Part shown: piece by piece, positions 1-8,025 of the stretch
How the letters are laid out: each line of letters opens with the position of its first letter
How positions within the stretch are numbered: the stretch's first letter is position 1
DNA from: an uncultured Anaerolineales bacterium
Lineage (GTDB): Bacteria > Chloroflexota > Anaerolineae > Anaerolineales > UBA6663
Reading direction: 5' to 3'
DNA length: 64,000 nt
NCBI GenBank assembly: GCA_937952305.1
Contig: CALFZO010000088.1
Coordinates: 17,302 to 81,301, forward strand
Made by a program: the position numbers and the translations under genes
Notes under the pieces: model-generated
Databases searched by the model: none
The model's input: the letters and a program-made list of their open reading frames with translations, nothing else
Told to the model about the DNA's origin: nothing

Positions 1-120
1 CTGCGGGCTGTAGACGTCGGCGCACACGCGCACGTCGCCGACGACGGTGTGGCGGGCGGGCGCGCCGGACGCGCGGTACGGGCGCCAGGCCTGGGCCGTG
101 ACGGACGGGGACAGGGACAT
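1..120 (-). CDS. Putative esterase, N-terminal fragment (cut by window edge)
   Basis: Only the first 40 codons are inside the window, starting at an ATG at 120. They contain HTVVGDVRV followed by DVYSPQ. This pattern resembles the N-terminus of enterochelin-esterase-like alpha/beta hydrolases, where it precedes a YLPPSY segment that would lie outside the window. No catalytic residue is visible, so the assignment rests on this short motif alone. The reading frame is open to the edge, and high third-position GC supports coding. Confidence 0.45.
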   Translation of the reverse strand, partial: MSLSPSVTAQAWRPYRASGAPARHTVVGDVRVCADVYSPQ

Positions 121-174
121 GGATCTCCAGTTGTTCGGCAGCGCGGCGGCGGCCGTTCAGCCGCTGAGTAAGTC

Positions 175-702
175 TCAGCCGCTGAGCGCGGAGTAGATCT
201 CGCGCAGGAAGCGGCTGGGTCGGGTGGCCAGGAGGCGCGTCGCGGCGAACCCGCACTGGCGGGCCAGCTTCTCCCAGCGCGGGTATGAGAGCGGATAGGG
301 CACCCAGTGGTTGCCGGCCTCAGCGTTGTATTCCACCAGGATGAACTGGCCGCCCGGCTTCAGGTAGCCGGCGCACAAGCTTACCACCGCCGCCTGGTCA
401 CGCACAAAGTGCAGGGCGTTGGCCATGACGATGCCATCCAGCGCCGGCAGCCCGGCCAGCGGCCGAGTGAAGTCGGCGGCGCGCGGCTGGACGGCCACGG
501 CCGGGAAGCGCTGGCGCAGGGCCGCGGCCTGTTCGCGCAGCGCCGCCTGGTCGCGGTCCACGGACACGATGACGCCGCCCGGCCCGAGCAGTTCCGCCAG
601 AGCCAGAGTGAATGCGCCGGTCCCCGAACCAAGGTCGGCCCACACGCCGCCCGGGACGACCCCGCCGGGGCGCAGCAGGGCTACGTGATCGGCGTGGTTC
701 AT
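175..702 (-). CDS. Class I SAM-dependent methyltransferase
   Basis: A 175-residue Rossmann-fold methyltransferase. Motif I VWADLGSGTGAF (residues 20-31) binds S-adenosylmethionine, and the acidic end of strand beta-2 is VDRD near residue 48. The post-motif segment YLKPGGQFILVEY is typical of the UbiE/Methyltransf_11 group. The substrate cannot be read from sequence. Its start codon overlaps the stop of the upstream DUF5519 gene by 4 bases (ATGA), so the two are probably translated together. The last 12 bases of the gene (CTCAGCGGCTGA) recur 18 bp downstream, a small local duplication. Confidence 0.85.
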   Translation of the reverse strand: MNHADHVALLRPGGVVPGGVWADLGSGTGAFTLALAELLGPGGVIVSVDRDQAALREQAAALRQRFPAVAVQPRAADFTRPLAGLPALDGIVMANALHFVRDQAAVVSLCAGYLKPGGQFILVEYNAEAGNHWVPYPLSYPRWEKLARQCGFAATRLLATRPSRFLREIYSALSG

Positions 703-1190
703 GCCGAGCTGTCGCCGCGCTGCCGGGCGGCCAGGTCGTAAGAGCGCCGCAGCAGAGCCACGGCGCGCGCCACATCCCCCGGCTCGCGCAGGTAGAAGCT
801 CACCCAGCCGGTCTGCGGCAGGATGTGGTGCGGCTCGGCCTGGCCGGCGGCCACCACCTCATCCCGCACTTTCTTGGGGAAGGGGATATCCACCAGCCAA
901 TCGCCGTGGATGTGGCCGATCTCGCGCTTCGCGCCCAGGCGGTACTCTGTGCCGCCAAAGCGGTGGGCTTGGCTGACCACGCCGGGCCAACTCATCACGT
1001 GCGCGTGGATTGTCTCGCTGGCGCCTTGCATGAGGCGGGCATACCTTGTCAGGCCGGCCAGGTCGCGGCGCAGACTGGCCCACGTGAGAAATGGCCAGAC
1101 CTTCGTCAACTGCTGCGCGAGCGCCACCCAGCGGGAGAACATGTTTCCGTGGGCTGATGATACCGCCGGTCCGCGCTGGGGCCGGGCCAC
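699..1190 (-). CDS. DUF5519 / luciferase-domain protein
   Basis: A 163-residue protein whose C-terminal 100 residues match the DUF5519 ('luciferase family') pattern: HRFGGTEYRLG, GHIHGDWLVDIPFP, and GWVSFYLREPGDVARAVALL near the end. The molecular role of the family is unknown; members are small, soluble and single-domain. The open frame begins at a GTG (1190). An internal ATG at 1142 (MFSRWVAL) is a good alternative start, since a TATCAT box sits just upstream of it around 1157-1164. It overlaps the following methyltransferase by 4 bases, which suggests a shared function, perhaps substrate and modifier, though this is inference. Confidence 0.75.
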   Translation of the reverse strand: MARPQRGPAVSSAHGNMFSRWVALAQQLTKVWPFLTWASLRRDLAGLTRYARLMQGASETIHAHVMSWPGVVSQAHRFGGTEYRLGAKREIGHIHGDWLVDIPFPKKVRDEVVAAGQAEPHHILPQTGWVSFYLREPGDVARAVALLRRSYDLAARQRGDSSA

Positions 1191-1220
1191 CTGACTGAAC
1201 GGCTAGGTGGCCGCGCGCCC

Positions 1221-2369
1221 TCAGTCGCCCTTGAGATACTGCTCGTAGAAGGCGAGCGTGCGCTGCATGGCGGTGGAGAAGAACCCGGACAGGTTGTGGT
1301 TGTCGCCTTCGTAGGTGTAGAACTCCACGGGCTGGCCGGCGGCCAGCATCTGCTCGTAGAGGGTCTCCGAAGCGGCCAGCGGCACGGAGGTGTCGGCGGT
1401 GCCGTGGTGCAGTTGCAGCGGCCCGGACAGGTCGGCCAGGTAAGTGTTGGACGAGATCGAGTTCCAGAACTCCGGATTCTCCTCCGGCGTGCCGTATTGA
1501 GCGATCCAGGTCGAGCGCCAGCGGCCGCGCCCTGGCGTGGGGGTGGCGTTGTTGCCGGCCGCGCCGGCCGGTGTCCCGCCTCCGGGGGCAGGCGGCGTGA
1601 GGAAGTCGCTGCCGCGCGCGAACAGGTCCGGGTAGGGGGCCACGACGCCGGCCCAGATTACGCCGGCTTTGATGTCGGCGTTAACCACCATCGCCCGCAG
1701 CGTCAGGTAGCCGCCCATCGAGTGGCCCCACATGCCGAGGCGTCCGGCGTCCACGTCCGGGTAACGTTTGAGCGCGGCGACGGCGTTCAGGACGTCCAGG
1801 GTGTAACCGGGGTCGCCGTAGGCGCCGCGGGCCTCGCCTTCAGACTGGTCGTGCCCGCGGTAGTCGATGCGGAAGACGATGTAGCCATTGCGCGCCAGGT
1901 TGTCTACGTAGGCGATGTAGCGCTCGGTGGTGCGGTACACGTCCGGCGGGATGAAGCCGTGGTTGAAGACGATGGCGGGCCAGCCCGTGGCCGGGCGTTC
2001 GCCGTTGGGCACCGTCAGCAAGCCGTAGAGCTTAAGCCCCTCGGAGAGATACGAAGCGTAGAAGCGGCGATAGTTGACGCCGGGGTCCAACTCGGCTTCG
2101 ATGACGATGTCGCTGCCCGGGAACTCGCGTTCGCGCAGCGCCGCGATGGACATCGGGTGCGGCGTCGGCGTGGCGGTCGGCGTGAAGGTTGGCGTGGCGC
2201 TGGCGGTGGGCGTGACCGTGGCTGAGGCGGTGACCGTGGCGCTGGGCGGGGCGGCGGTCGCCGAAGCGGCCACCGCCACTGCCGTGGGCGGCGGTGCGGT
2301 CGGGGCCGCGCAGGCGGACAGGGCCATGGCCGCAAACGCCAGGAGCGCGACGCTTCGGAAACGGAGCAT
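1221..2369 (-). CDS. Secreted lipoprotein alpha/beta hydrolase (S9-like)
   Basis: The ATG at 2369 was chosen over the longer frame because it follows AGGGAGAAGG and opens directly into a lipoprotein signal: a positive N-terminus, a hydrophobic core, and lipobox LSAC with Cys20. A Thr/Pro/Ala-rich stalk (about residues 25-73) then lifts a hydrolase domain off the membrane. The catalytic triad is visible as GHSMGG (Ser217), DTSVP (Asp326) and DNHNL (His358), with an oxyanion motif FNHGF. A second Pro/Gly/Ala/Thr-rich loop interrupts the domain near residues 260-282. Probably a peptidase- or esterase-type prolyl-oligopeptidase-fold enzyme; substrate unknown. Confidence 0.85.
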   Translation of the reverse strand: MLRFRSVALLAFAAMALSACAAPTAPPPTAVAVAASATAAPPSATVTASATVTPTASATPTFTPTATPTPHPMSIAALREREFPGSDIVIEAELDPGVNYRRFYASYLSEGLKLYGLLTVPNGERPATGWPAIVFNHGFIPPDVYRTTERYIAYVDNLARNGYIVFRIDYRGHDQSEGEARGAYGDPGYTLDVLNAVAALKRYPDVDAGRLGMWGHSMGGYLTLRAMVVNADIKAGVIWAGVVAPYPDLFARGSDFLTPPAPGGGTPAGAAGNNATPTPGRGRWRSTWIAQYGTPEENPEFWNSISSNTYLADLSGPLQLHHGTADTSVPLAASETLYEQMLAAGQPVEFYTYEGDNHNLSGFFSTAMQRTLAFYEQYLKGD

Positions 2370-2443
2370 AGGGCCTTCTCCCTGAGGCTGGCGAGGTGTC
2401 AGGACCACGGACGTCCAAACACGTCGCGCTGGGCCAACAGACA

Positions 2444-2462
2444 ACACCGCTCGGCGCGGTGT
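2444..2462 (-). terminator. Hairpin downstream of the VOC gene (weak terminator candidate)
   Basis: A perfect 7-bp inverted repeat, ACACCGC-N5-GCGGTGT, lies 25 bases after the VOC stop codon. On the minus strand it is followed by TGTCTGTTGG, which is only partly T-rich. It could terminate the VOC transcript or be a regulatory dyad for the lipoprotein gene. Confidence 0.35.
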
Positions 2463-2486
2463 GTGGAGAAATTTAGTCGACTTTGA

Positions 2487-3344
2487 TTAGGCCGAGGTGA
2501 AAACCAGCCCGTTCTGGGAAGGATCGCGCACCAACTGGCCGGCCGGATGCTCGTCCACCGGGGCGCCGGCCGCGCGGGCGCGGGCCGCCACGGCGTCCAC
2601 GTCCGCGGCGCTGGGCAGGTGGATGGTGAAGTAGCGCAGGCCGAGCGAGTCAGGCGGCGGCGGCGGCGCGCCCTGGGTGCCCCAGGTGTTGAGGCCGAGG
2701 TGGTGATGGTAGCCGCCGGCCGAGACAAAGACGGCGCTGCCCATATCCATCATCAGGTCGAAGCCGAGCACGTCCACGTAGAAGGCGATGGCTTCGCGGG
2801 TGTCGCGCACGTGCAGGTGCATGTGGCCGAGCACGGTGCCCGGTTCGAGCCGGGCGGGGCCATGGCCGCCGCCCGCCGGGAGCTCGCCGATGATACTGTC
2901 GATATCCAGGGGCAGCGTGTCCATGCGGAACTGGCCCTGCGCGTCGCGCCACTCCGAGCGCGGCCGGTCGCGGTAGATTTCGATGCCGTTGCCGTCCGGG
3001 TCGCCCAGATAGAGGGCCTCGCTGACCAGGTGGTCGGACGCGCCCTGGACGGGCGTGCGGGTCTCGGCGATGTTCCAGATCGAGCGCGCCAACGCCGCGC
3101 GCGACGGCGTGAGGATGGCGAAGTGGTACAGGCCCGTGGCCCGGCGCGGCCGGGTGGCTTCCGGGCGCTCGGTCAGGGCGAGCAGGTCCGGGCCGCCGGC
3201 GCCGAGCCAGGCGGTGGCGCCCTCCCGGCGATGCTCCTGAAAACCGAGCGATCGCTGATAGTACGCCACCGAATGATCCAGGTTGGCGACCGTGAGGTGG
3301 ACGTATCCGAGGGTGAGGGCGGCGGGCAGAGAAGGATGTGTCAT
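2487..3344 (-). CDS. VOC-superfamily dioxygenase (CatE-like)
   Basis: This 285-residue protein has two glyoxalase/bleomycin-resistance modules. The first begins GYVHLTVANLDHS (about 13-25) and ends with GNGIEIY; the second begins GHMHLHVRDTREA (about 173) and carries YHHHLGLNTW. This is the layout of Bacillus CatE/YfiE catechol-2,3-dioxygenase-like proteins, in which the HMHLHV His, the HHH segment and a C-terminal Glu bind the metal. The C-terminus here reads QNGLVFTSA rather than the usual GxE, so the third ligand is uncertain. It has two candidate promoters: a leaderless TATACT (3351-3356) and a repeat-controlled one at 3424-3456. Confidence 0.82.
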   Translation of the reverse strand: MTHPSLPAALTLGYVHLTVANLDHSVAYYQRSLGFQEHRREGATAWLGAGGPDLLALTERPEATRPRRATGLYHFAILTPSRAALARSIWNIAETRTPVQGASDHLVSEALYLGDPDGNGIEIYRDRPRSEWRDAQGQFRMDTLPLDIDSIIGELPAGGGHGPARLEPGTVLGHMHLHVRDTREAIAFYVDVLGFDLMMDMGSAVFVSAGGYHHHLGLNTWGTQGAPPPPPDSLGLRYFTIHLPSAADVDAVAARARAAGAPVDEHPAGQLVRDPSQNGLVFTSA

Positions 3345-3350
3345 AAGGGA

Positions 3351-3356
3351 AGTATA
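3351..3356 (-). promoter_or_regulatory. Leaderless-type -10 box of the VOC gene
   Basis: TATACT on the minus strand ends 6 nt before the ATG at 3344, so a transcript from it would begin at or beside the start codon. No -35 match is seen. Confidence 0.5.
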
Positions 3357-3423
3357 GCGCCCGGGCTAAGGGGCGTCCTGGTGTCCAGGCGAGGCCGCGC
3401 GCCAAATGGCGAAGGCTTGGTAT

Positions 3424-3456
3424 AACCTACCCCGAGGCCGTGACAGCAGCGTGAAC
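3424..3456 (-). promoter_or_regulatory. SARP-type promoter: two 12-bp-spaced heptamers and -10 (VOC gene)
   Basis: Read on the minus strand: GTTCACG-N5-GTCACGG (3456-3438), exactly 8 nt, then TAGGTT (3429-3424) as a -10 box pointing at the VOC gene. The position where a -35 would lie (ACGCTG) has no match to TTGACA. The same geometry recurs at 7507-7551 and 8051-8107. Confidence 0.55.
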
Positions 3457-3492
3457 GCGCCCGGCCAGCCAGGGCGGGCGCTGAGACTGCGG

Positions 3493-3498
3493 TAAACT
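3493..3498 (+). promoter_or_regulatory. -10 box of the methyltransferase/UGT operon
   Basis: TAAACT lies 18 nt before the ATG at 3517 and is followed by the Shine-Dalgarno GGAG at 3507-3510. No clear -35. Confidence 0.45.
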
Positions 3499-3516
3499 CC
3501 GGCCTCGGAGCACCGC

Positions 3517-4377
3517 ATGCCCCAATCTGCCAACGTCACCGCCTCAATCCGCCGCTACTACGAGCAGAACACGCGCCTGTTCCTGGCCATCGGGCAGCCG
3601 CCGACCGACACCATCCACCGGGCCTTGTGGGCGCCAGGCGTGGACACGGCGACGCGCGCGTTGAACTACTCCAACGAACTGCTTCTGGCCGAAGCCCAGG
3701 CACTGCGGCAGCGCGACCAGCCGAGTCCGTTGCGCCTGGCCGACCTCGGCTGCGGCGTGGGCGGGAGCCTGTTCTATCTGCTGACGCGGCTGCCGGCGCC
3801 GACGTTGGGCGTGGGCTGCACGCTCAGCCCGGTGCAGGCGCGGTTGGCGCTCGGCCGCGGCCGCCAGCTGGACCCCGCGCTGCGCTGCCTGTTCGTGGAG
3901 GCGGACTTTCAGGCCGCGCCTCTGCCGACCGGCTTTGACCTGGCGTATTCAGTGGAGGCTTTCGTCCACGCCGTCGAGCCGAGCCGCTATCTCGGTGAAG
4001 CGCGCCGGCTGCTGCGCCCGGGCGGGCGCCTGATGCTCATCGACGATTTCCTGGCGCCGGCCTCATCCGCCGAAGCCGCGGCCTGGGTGGCGGCCTATCA
4101 GGCCGGCTGGCATGCGCCCAATCTGCGGCGCGTGGCCGAGGTCGCGGCCCTGGCGCAGACCCACGGCCTGAGCCTGATCGCCGACCGCGACCTGACGCCG
4201 CTGTTGCGTCTGCGCGCGCTGCCGGACGCGCTGGCGCGGGCGGTGCTGGCGGCGGGCCGGCGTCTGCCCGTGCGCCACGCGATCCTGCCGAGCCTGCTCG
4301 GCAGCCTGGCGCTGCAGCAATGCCTGCGGGACGGCCTGATCGTCTATCGCGCGCTGGTGTTTGAGCGCGACCGCTGA
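3517..4377 (+). CDS. SMT/tocopherol-type SAM methyltransferase
   Basis: A 286-residue methyltransferase with motif I LADLGCGVGGSLF (residues 74-86), a beta-2/alpha region GCTLSPVQARLA, and a post-motif III RLLRPGGRLMLIDDFL. The 'TLSPVQ' signature is shared with sterol C-24, gamma-tocopherol and small-terpenoid methyltransferases, so a lipid or isoprenoid acceptor is plausible but not proven. The N-terminal RRYYEQNTRLFL segment is also typical of that group. A sterol-glucosyltransferase-like UGT starts 6 nt after its stop, which implies that both act on one acceptor. Confidence 0.8.
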   Translation: MPQSANVTASIRRYYEQNTRLFLAIGQPPTDTIHRALWAPGVDTATRALNYSNELLLAEAQALRQRDQPSPLRLADLGCGVGGSLFYLLTRLPAPTLGVGCTLSPVQARLALGRGRQLDPALRCLFVEADFQAAPLPTGFDLAYSVEAFVHAVEPSRYLGEARRLLRPGGRLMLIDDFLAPASSAEAAAWVAAYQAGWHAPNLRRVAEVAALAQTHGLSLIADRDLTPLLRLRALPDALARAVLAAGRRLPVRHAILPSLLGSLALQQCLRDGLIVYRALVFERDR

Positions 4378-4383
4378 CACGGC

Positions 4384-5646
4384 ATGCCCAAGACCATCGT
4401 CCTGCTGGCGAGCGGCACGCGTGGCGACATTCAGCCCTACCTGGCGCTGGCGCTCGGCCTGCGCGCGGCCGGCCTGCGGGCCGTGGTCGCCACGCACGCC
4501 GAGTTCCAGCCGCTGGTGGCCGCCGCCGGCCTGCCGTTCGCGCTGCTGGACGGTAACCCCAGCCAGTGGATGACGCGCGCCGGCGGTCAATCAGCGCTGA
4601 CCTATGACGGCAACGCCTGGCGCAGTCTGCAGGCCACGCGCCGCTACCTGACCGCCGTGCGCCCGCTCTTTGTGCGCCTGTTGGAGAGCGCCGCCGAGGC
4701 CGCGCGCGGCGCCGACGCCGTGGTCGCCGGCCTGGCCACCACCTGGGGGACGCATCTGGCCGAGGCGCTGGGCGAACCTTGCCTGTGGGCGTTCCTGCAG
4801 CCGGTGTCGCGCACGCGCGCCTTTCCGAGCGCGCTGCTGCCGTTCCGGTTTTCGCTGGGCGCCGGCTACAACATCCTCACGCACCGCGTCGTCGAGCAGC
4901 TGATGTGGCAGCCGTGGCGCAGCCAGATCAACCAATGGCGCCGGCACCTGGGCCTGCCGCCGGCGCCGTGGCGCGGCCCGTTCGACGCGCTACACGCCGC
5001 GACCGCCAGCGCCCTGGTTGGCGTCAGCGCGCACGTCTTGCCGCGGCCTGAGGATTGGCCGGCCGGGCACACTCTCACCGGCTACTGGACGATGCCCGAG
5101 CCGCCGGACTGGGAGCCGCCGGCCGAATTGGCGCGCTTTCTCGAAGCCGGCCCCGCGGTCTCCATCGGCTTCGGCAGCCCCGGCGCTTTGCCGGCGCAGC
5201 GCCTGCTGGACAGCGTGCGGCGGGCGCTGGAGCTGGCCGACCTGCGCGCGGTGTTGGCGGTGCCGCCAGAGTGGCGCGCTGCGGCTTGGCCCGAGCGCGT
5301 GTTGCCCGTGGAGACGGTGCCGCACAGTTGGCTTTTTCCGCGCGTGGCCGCCGCCGCCCATCACGGCGGGGCCGGCACCACCGGGGCCAGCCTGCGCGCC
5401 GGCACGCCGACGCTCGTCCTGCCTCTGGCTATCGATCAGTTTTTCTGGGGGGAGCGCGTGGCCGTGCTGGGCGTCGGCCCGCCGCCCGTGCCGCAGCGGG
5501 CTCTCACCGCCGCAGCGTTGGCGCGGGCGCTGCGCCAGGCCGTGGATGACGGGGCCGCGCGGGCGCGGGCTCAGGCGCTGGGCGCCGCACTGCGCGCCGA
5601 GGCGGGCGTGGCGCGGGCTGTAGCGCTTATTCAGGCGCGGGTGTGA
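4384..5646 (+). CDS. UGT-family (GT1/GT28-like) glycosyltransferase
   Basis: A 420-residue GT-B enzyme. The N-terminal Rossmann domain opens MPKTIVLLASGTRGDIQPYL with the sterol-glucosyltransferase signature GTRGDIQP. The C-terminal nucleotide-sugar motif is HHGGAGTTGASLRAG (about 326-340), followed by PLAIDQFFWGERV. These match bacterial and fungal sterol 3-beta-glucosyltransferases and macrolide UGTs, which move a hexose from UDP-sugar to a hydrophobic acceptor. It is co-transcribed with the methyltransferase upstream. Its 3' end overlaps the convergent MFS gene by 20 bp, so read-through or antisense pairing is possible. Confidence 0.88.
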   Translation: MPKTIVLLASGTRGDIQPYLALALGLRAAGLRAVVATHAEFQPLVAAAGLPFALLDGNPSQWMTRAGGQSALTYDGNAWRSLQATRRYLTAVRPLFVRLLESAAEAARGADAVVAGLATTWGTHLAEALGEPCLWAFLQPVSRTRAFPSALLPFRFSLGAGYNILTHRVVEQLMWQPWRSQINQWRRHLGLPPAPWRGPFDALHAATASALVGVSAHVLPRPEDWPAGHTLTGYWTMPEPPDWEPPAELARFLEAGPAVSIGFGSPGALPAQRLLDSVRRALELADLRAVLAVPPEWRAAAWPERVLPVETVPHSWLFPRVAAAAHHGGAGTTGASLRAGTPTLVLPLAIDQFFWGERVAVLGVGPPPVPQRALTAAALARALRQAVDDGAARARAQALGAALRAEAGVARAVALIQARV

Positions 5647-6817
5647 CCGGCGGCGCTCGGCGCAGGCCCGGCGCGGCCAGGGCCAACGCCGCCAGGGCGA
5701 GGGCGCTGCCCAGCCAGTAGGGCGCCGTCACGCCGACGCGCTCGAAGGCCAGGCCGGCCAGCGTCGGGCCCAGGATCGTGGTCAGGCTCAACAGCGTCTG
5801 CGTGCCGCCCATCAGGCGCCCTTGCTCGTTAGCGGGCATGCGCCCGGAGACCAGGGCCGTGAGCGACGGGATGCTGGTGCCGGTGCCGAGCGCGACGACG
5901 GCGACACTCGGGTAGAGCAGCCAGTCCTGCGGCGCCAGGGCCAGCCCGGCCAGCCCGGCCGCCATGCAGAGCAGACCGACACGAGCCAGAGCGCGTTCGC
6001 CGAAGCGCGGCTGCAGGCGCCCGAACAACACGCCTTGAATGAGGACGGCGCAGACGCCGACGAAAGCGAAGAAGACGCCGTTGCGCGGGGCATCCCAGCC
6101 GAAGCGCGCCTGGCTGAAGAGCGGGAAGTTGTTCTGCAGCCCGGCGAAGGCGAGGTTGAGCGCGAACAAGCCGGCCAACAGCCGCTGGATGGACGGGACG
6201 CGGACCAGGCCCCACAACTGGCCGAAGGGGTTGAGCAGCTGGCGCGGCGGCGTGGAGGTGCGGCGCTCAGGCGGCAGCGACTCCGGCAGGACGAACACCC
6301 CGAAGAGCACATTGCCCAGCGCGATGGCGGCGGCCGTGAAGGCCGGCACGCTCAGGCCGAAGCCGCTCAGCAGGCCGCCCAGCGCCGGTCCGGCCATCAG
6401 CCCCAGGCCGAAGGCCGCGCCCACCAGGCCCAGGCCGCGCGCGCGTTCGTCCGGCCCGGTCACGTCGGCGATGTAGGCGTAGGCCGTGGTCAGGTTGCCG
6501 CCGGTGAGGCCATCCAGGGCGATGGCCAGGAAGAGCAGGCTGAGCGAGTCCGCCAACCCGGTCAGCAAGTATGCGCCGCTGGTGCCGAGCAGACAGGCCA
6601 GCAACACCGGGCGCCGGCCGAAGCGGTCGGAGAGCGCGCCCAGCACCGGCCCGCTGAAGAGCTGCATGGACGCGTACAGCGAGCCGAGCAGGCCGGCCGC
6701 GGCCGCGCCGCCGGCCTGGCGCTGCACAAAAAACGGCAGCAACGGCACCATCATGCCGTAGCCGAGCAGGTCGACGAAGACGGTGATGAAGATGAAGACC
6801 AGGGGCGAGCGTTTCAC
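5627..6817 (-). CDS. MFS drug/metabolite exporter (TetA-like)
   Basis: A 396-residue major facilitator with 12 predicted membrane segments. Motif A GALSDRFGRRPVLL lies near residue 60, and an antiporter-type motif C GLGLMAGPALGG is in helix 5. This resembles the DHA1/TetA drug:H+ antiporter group. The start is a GTG at 6817, and the -10 TATACT lies only 8 nt upstream, so the message is likely leaderless. It faces the UGT gene tail-to-tail with a 20-bp coding overlap. It could export the product of the methyltransferase/UGT pair, but that is inference. Confidence 0.88.
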   Translation of the reverse strand: MKRSPLVFIFITVFVDLLGYGMMVPLLPFFVQRQAGGAAAAGLLGSLYASMQLFSGPVLGALSDRFGRRPVLLACLLGTSGAYLLTGLADSLSLLFLAIALDGLTGGNLTTAYAYIADVTGPDERARGLGLVGAAFGLGLMAGPALGGLLSGFGLSVPAFTAAAIALGNVLFGVFVLPESLPPERRTSTPPRQLLNPFGQLWGLVRVPSIQRLLAGLFALNLAFAGLQNNFPLFSQARFGWDAPRNGVFFAFVGVCAVLIQGVLFGRLQPRFGERALARVGLLCMAAGLAGLALAPQDWLLYPSVAVVALGTGTSIPSLTALVSGRMPANEQGRLMGGTQTLLSLTTILGPTLAGLAFERVGVTAPYWLGSALALAALALAAPGLRRAPPVTPAPE

Positions 6818-6825
6818 GGGCCGGG

Positions 6826-6831
6826 AGTATA
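6826..6831 (-). promoter_or_regulatory. Leaderless-type -10 box of the MFS gene
   Basis: TATACT on the minus strand is separated by 8 nt from the GTG start at 6817. No Shine-Dalgarno fits between them. Confidence 0.55.
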
Positions 6832-6849
6832 CCTTACCGGCTGGAGGCC

Positions 6850-6879
6850 AAAAAAGAGGCGCCCGCGCGGGCGCCTCTT
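6850..6879 (-). terminator. Intrinsic terminator of the YceI gene
   Basis: A perfect 26-bp palindrome (6854-6879, arms AAGAGGCGCCCGC) is followed on the minus strand by a run of six T. It lies 33 bases after the YceI stop codon. Confidence 0.88.
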
Positions 6880-6911
6880 CGATTTGGTTCGGGATCGGGT
6901 GGGGGTTGGCC

Positions 6912-7460
6912 TCAGGCCGCGGCCACGGCCACCGCCTCCGGCTGCTTGACGACTTCCAGTTCGATGTCGATCTTGACCTCGTCGCCGACCAGCAGGCCGC
7001 CGGTCTCCAGGGCCACGTTCCAGTTCAGGCCCCACTCCTTGCGGTTGATCTTGGTGCTGGCGGTGAAGCCGGCGCTGACGGTGCCCCACGGGCTCTTGGC
7101 CTGGCCGTTGTAGTCCACATCCAGGACGACTTCCTTGGAGACGCCGCGGATCGTCAGGTCGCCGAGGATGCGGCCGCTGGCCTCGCCGGTCTTTTCAACC
7201 CGCTTGCTCGTGAAGGTCAGGTGCGGGTGCTGCTCGGCATCCAGGAAGTCCGGGGACTTCAGGTGGCCGTCGCGCTTCTCGTCGCGCGTGTTGATGCTGG
7301 CGGCCGCGATCTGCACGTCCACGCTCGAGCGGGCCGGGTCCTGCTCGTTGAAATCGACGGTGCCGCTGACGGTCTCGAAACGGCCGCGCACGTTCGAGAT
7401 CATCATGTGGCGGACCGTGAAGCTGACCTGCGAGTGGGAGGTATCAATCATCCAAGCCAT
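6912..7460 (-). CDS. YceI-family lipid/isoprenoid-binding protein
   Basis: The ATG at 7460 follows AACAGGAG, so this start is preferred over the longer open frame. The 182-residue protein begins MAWMIDTSHSQVSFTVRHM, the classic YceI opening. It contains SVDVQIAAASINTRDEKRD, HLKSPDFLDAEQHP and the late MKINRKEWGL-type motif (here TKINRKEWGLNW). YceI proteins form an extended lipocalin-like barrel that holds long isoprenoids such as polyprenyl quinones. No signal peptide is present, so this copy is cytoplasmic. It is monocistronic, with a repeat-controlled promoter upstream and a strong terminator downstream. Confidence 0.92.
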   Translation of the reverse strand: MAWMIDTSHSQVSFTVRHMMISNVRGRFETVSGTVDFNEQDPARSSVDVQIAAASINTRDEKRDGHLKSPDFLDAEQHPHLTFTSKRVEKTGEASGRILGDLTIRGVSKEVVLDVDYNGQAKSPWGTVSAGFTASTKINRKEWGLNWNVALETGGLLVGDEVKIDIELEVVKQPEAVAVAAA

Positions 7461-7506
7461 GGCAAAAACTCCTGTTGGTGAACTGAACTGTCTTTCAGAT
7501 AGCGGC

Positions 7507-7551
7507 AGTTTAGCGGGCGGTCGTGACAGCGGCGTAAACGGCGGCGTCAAC
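7507..7551 (-). promoter_or_regulatory. SARP-type promoter: three 12-bp-spaced heptamers and -10 (YceI gene)
   Basis: Read on the minus strand: GTTGACG, GTTTACG and GTCACGA, each separated by 5 nt (ending at 7551, 7539 and 7527 on the plus coordinates), then exactly 8 nt, then TAAACT (7512-7507). There is no -35 consensus; ACGCCG occupies that position. A weaker dyad, CTGAA-N6-TTCAG (7483-7498), lies in the leader before the AGGAG. Confidence 0.65.
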
Positions 7552-7578
7552 GTCGTTCGGACAAAGTCCGACCGACTC

Positions 7579-8019
7579 TCAGCCGCGTTGCATGCCGAAG
7601 CGCGTGAGCACGTACACGCAGATGCCGTAAGCGACCACGTGCATCACCATCAGAACCAGCACTTGCGGCACGGTGATGCCCTGGAACGGCGCGCCCGCCG
7701 GCGCCGCGATCAGCATGACATCCGGGATTAGTGAGATGAGCAGAGCGATTGCGGCCACTATTTGGAAAGCCGGCCGCGGCTGTTTGGCCAGGCGGCCGAC
7801 CAAGGCGAAGGCGCCGACCGCGCCCAACGCGCCGACGCCAGTGAAGAAGATGGTGGGGCCGACCGTGGTAAGCGGCATGAACTCGGGTGAAATCGGGATA
7901 ACGGCCTGGGCGATGGCCCACACCAGCCCGTTGCCGGCGACGGAGCCGAGCACGGCCAGCGGGCCAACCCACGCCAAACGGCTGACGGCGATGCGTTCTG
8001 GGGATAGCGGCAGGGTCAT
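7579..8019 (-). CDS. DUF6069 four-helix membrane protein
   Basis: A 146-residue protein with four hydrophobic segments (about 14-36, 50-73, 83-104 and 114-138) and the GNGLVWAIAQAV opening helix typical of DUF6069. Function is unknown for the family. A strong Shine-Dalgarno AAGGAG is 7 nt before the ATG and lies inside the right arm of a 9-bp inverted repeat. The promoter carries four 12-bp-spaced heptamers, as at the YceI gene, so the two genes are probably co-regulated. Confidence 0.78.
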   Translation of the reverse strand: MTLPLSPERIAVSRLAWVGPLAVLGSVAGNGLVWAIAQAVIPISPEFMPLTTVGPTIFFTGVGALGAVGAFALVGRLAKQPRPAFQIVAAIALLISLIPDVMLIAAPAGAPFQGITVPQVLVLMVMHVVAYGICVYVLTRFGMQRG

Positions 8020-8025
8020 GCGAGT

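Noticed and set aside
158..186. Two direct 11-bp repeats (CAGCCGCTGAG) near the end of the first methyltransferase
   Set aside because: They look like a local duplication of the 3' coding end. No promoter, mobile element or array extends from them.
2150..2290. Low-complexity GTCGGCGTGGC-like repeats
   Set aside because: They encode the Thr/Pro/Ala stalk of the lipoprotein and are explained by protein composition, not by a DNA element.
2838..2860. A tRNA T-arm look-alike (GGTTCGAGCC within a short stem)
   Set aside because: It lies inside the VOC coding sequence and no acceptor, D or anticodon arm can be folded around it.
6814..7089. A 91-codon frame spanning the YceI terminator
   Set aside because: It reads through a perfect terminator hairpin and overlaps the YceI gene in another frame; composition is that of a shadow.
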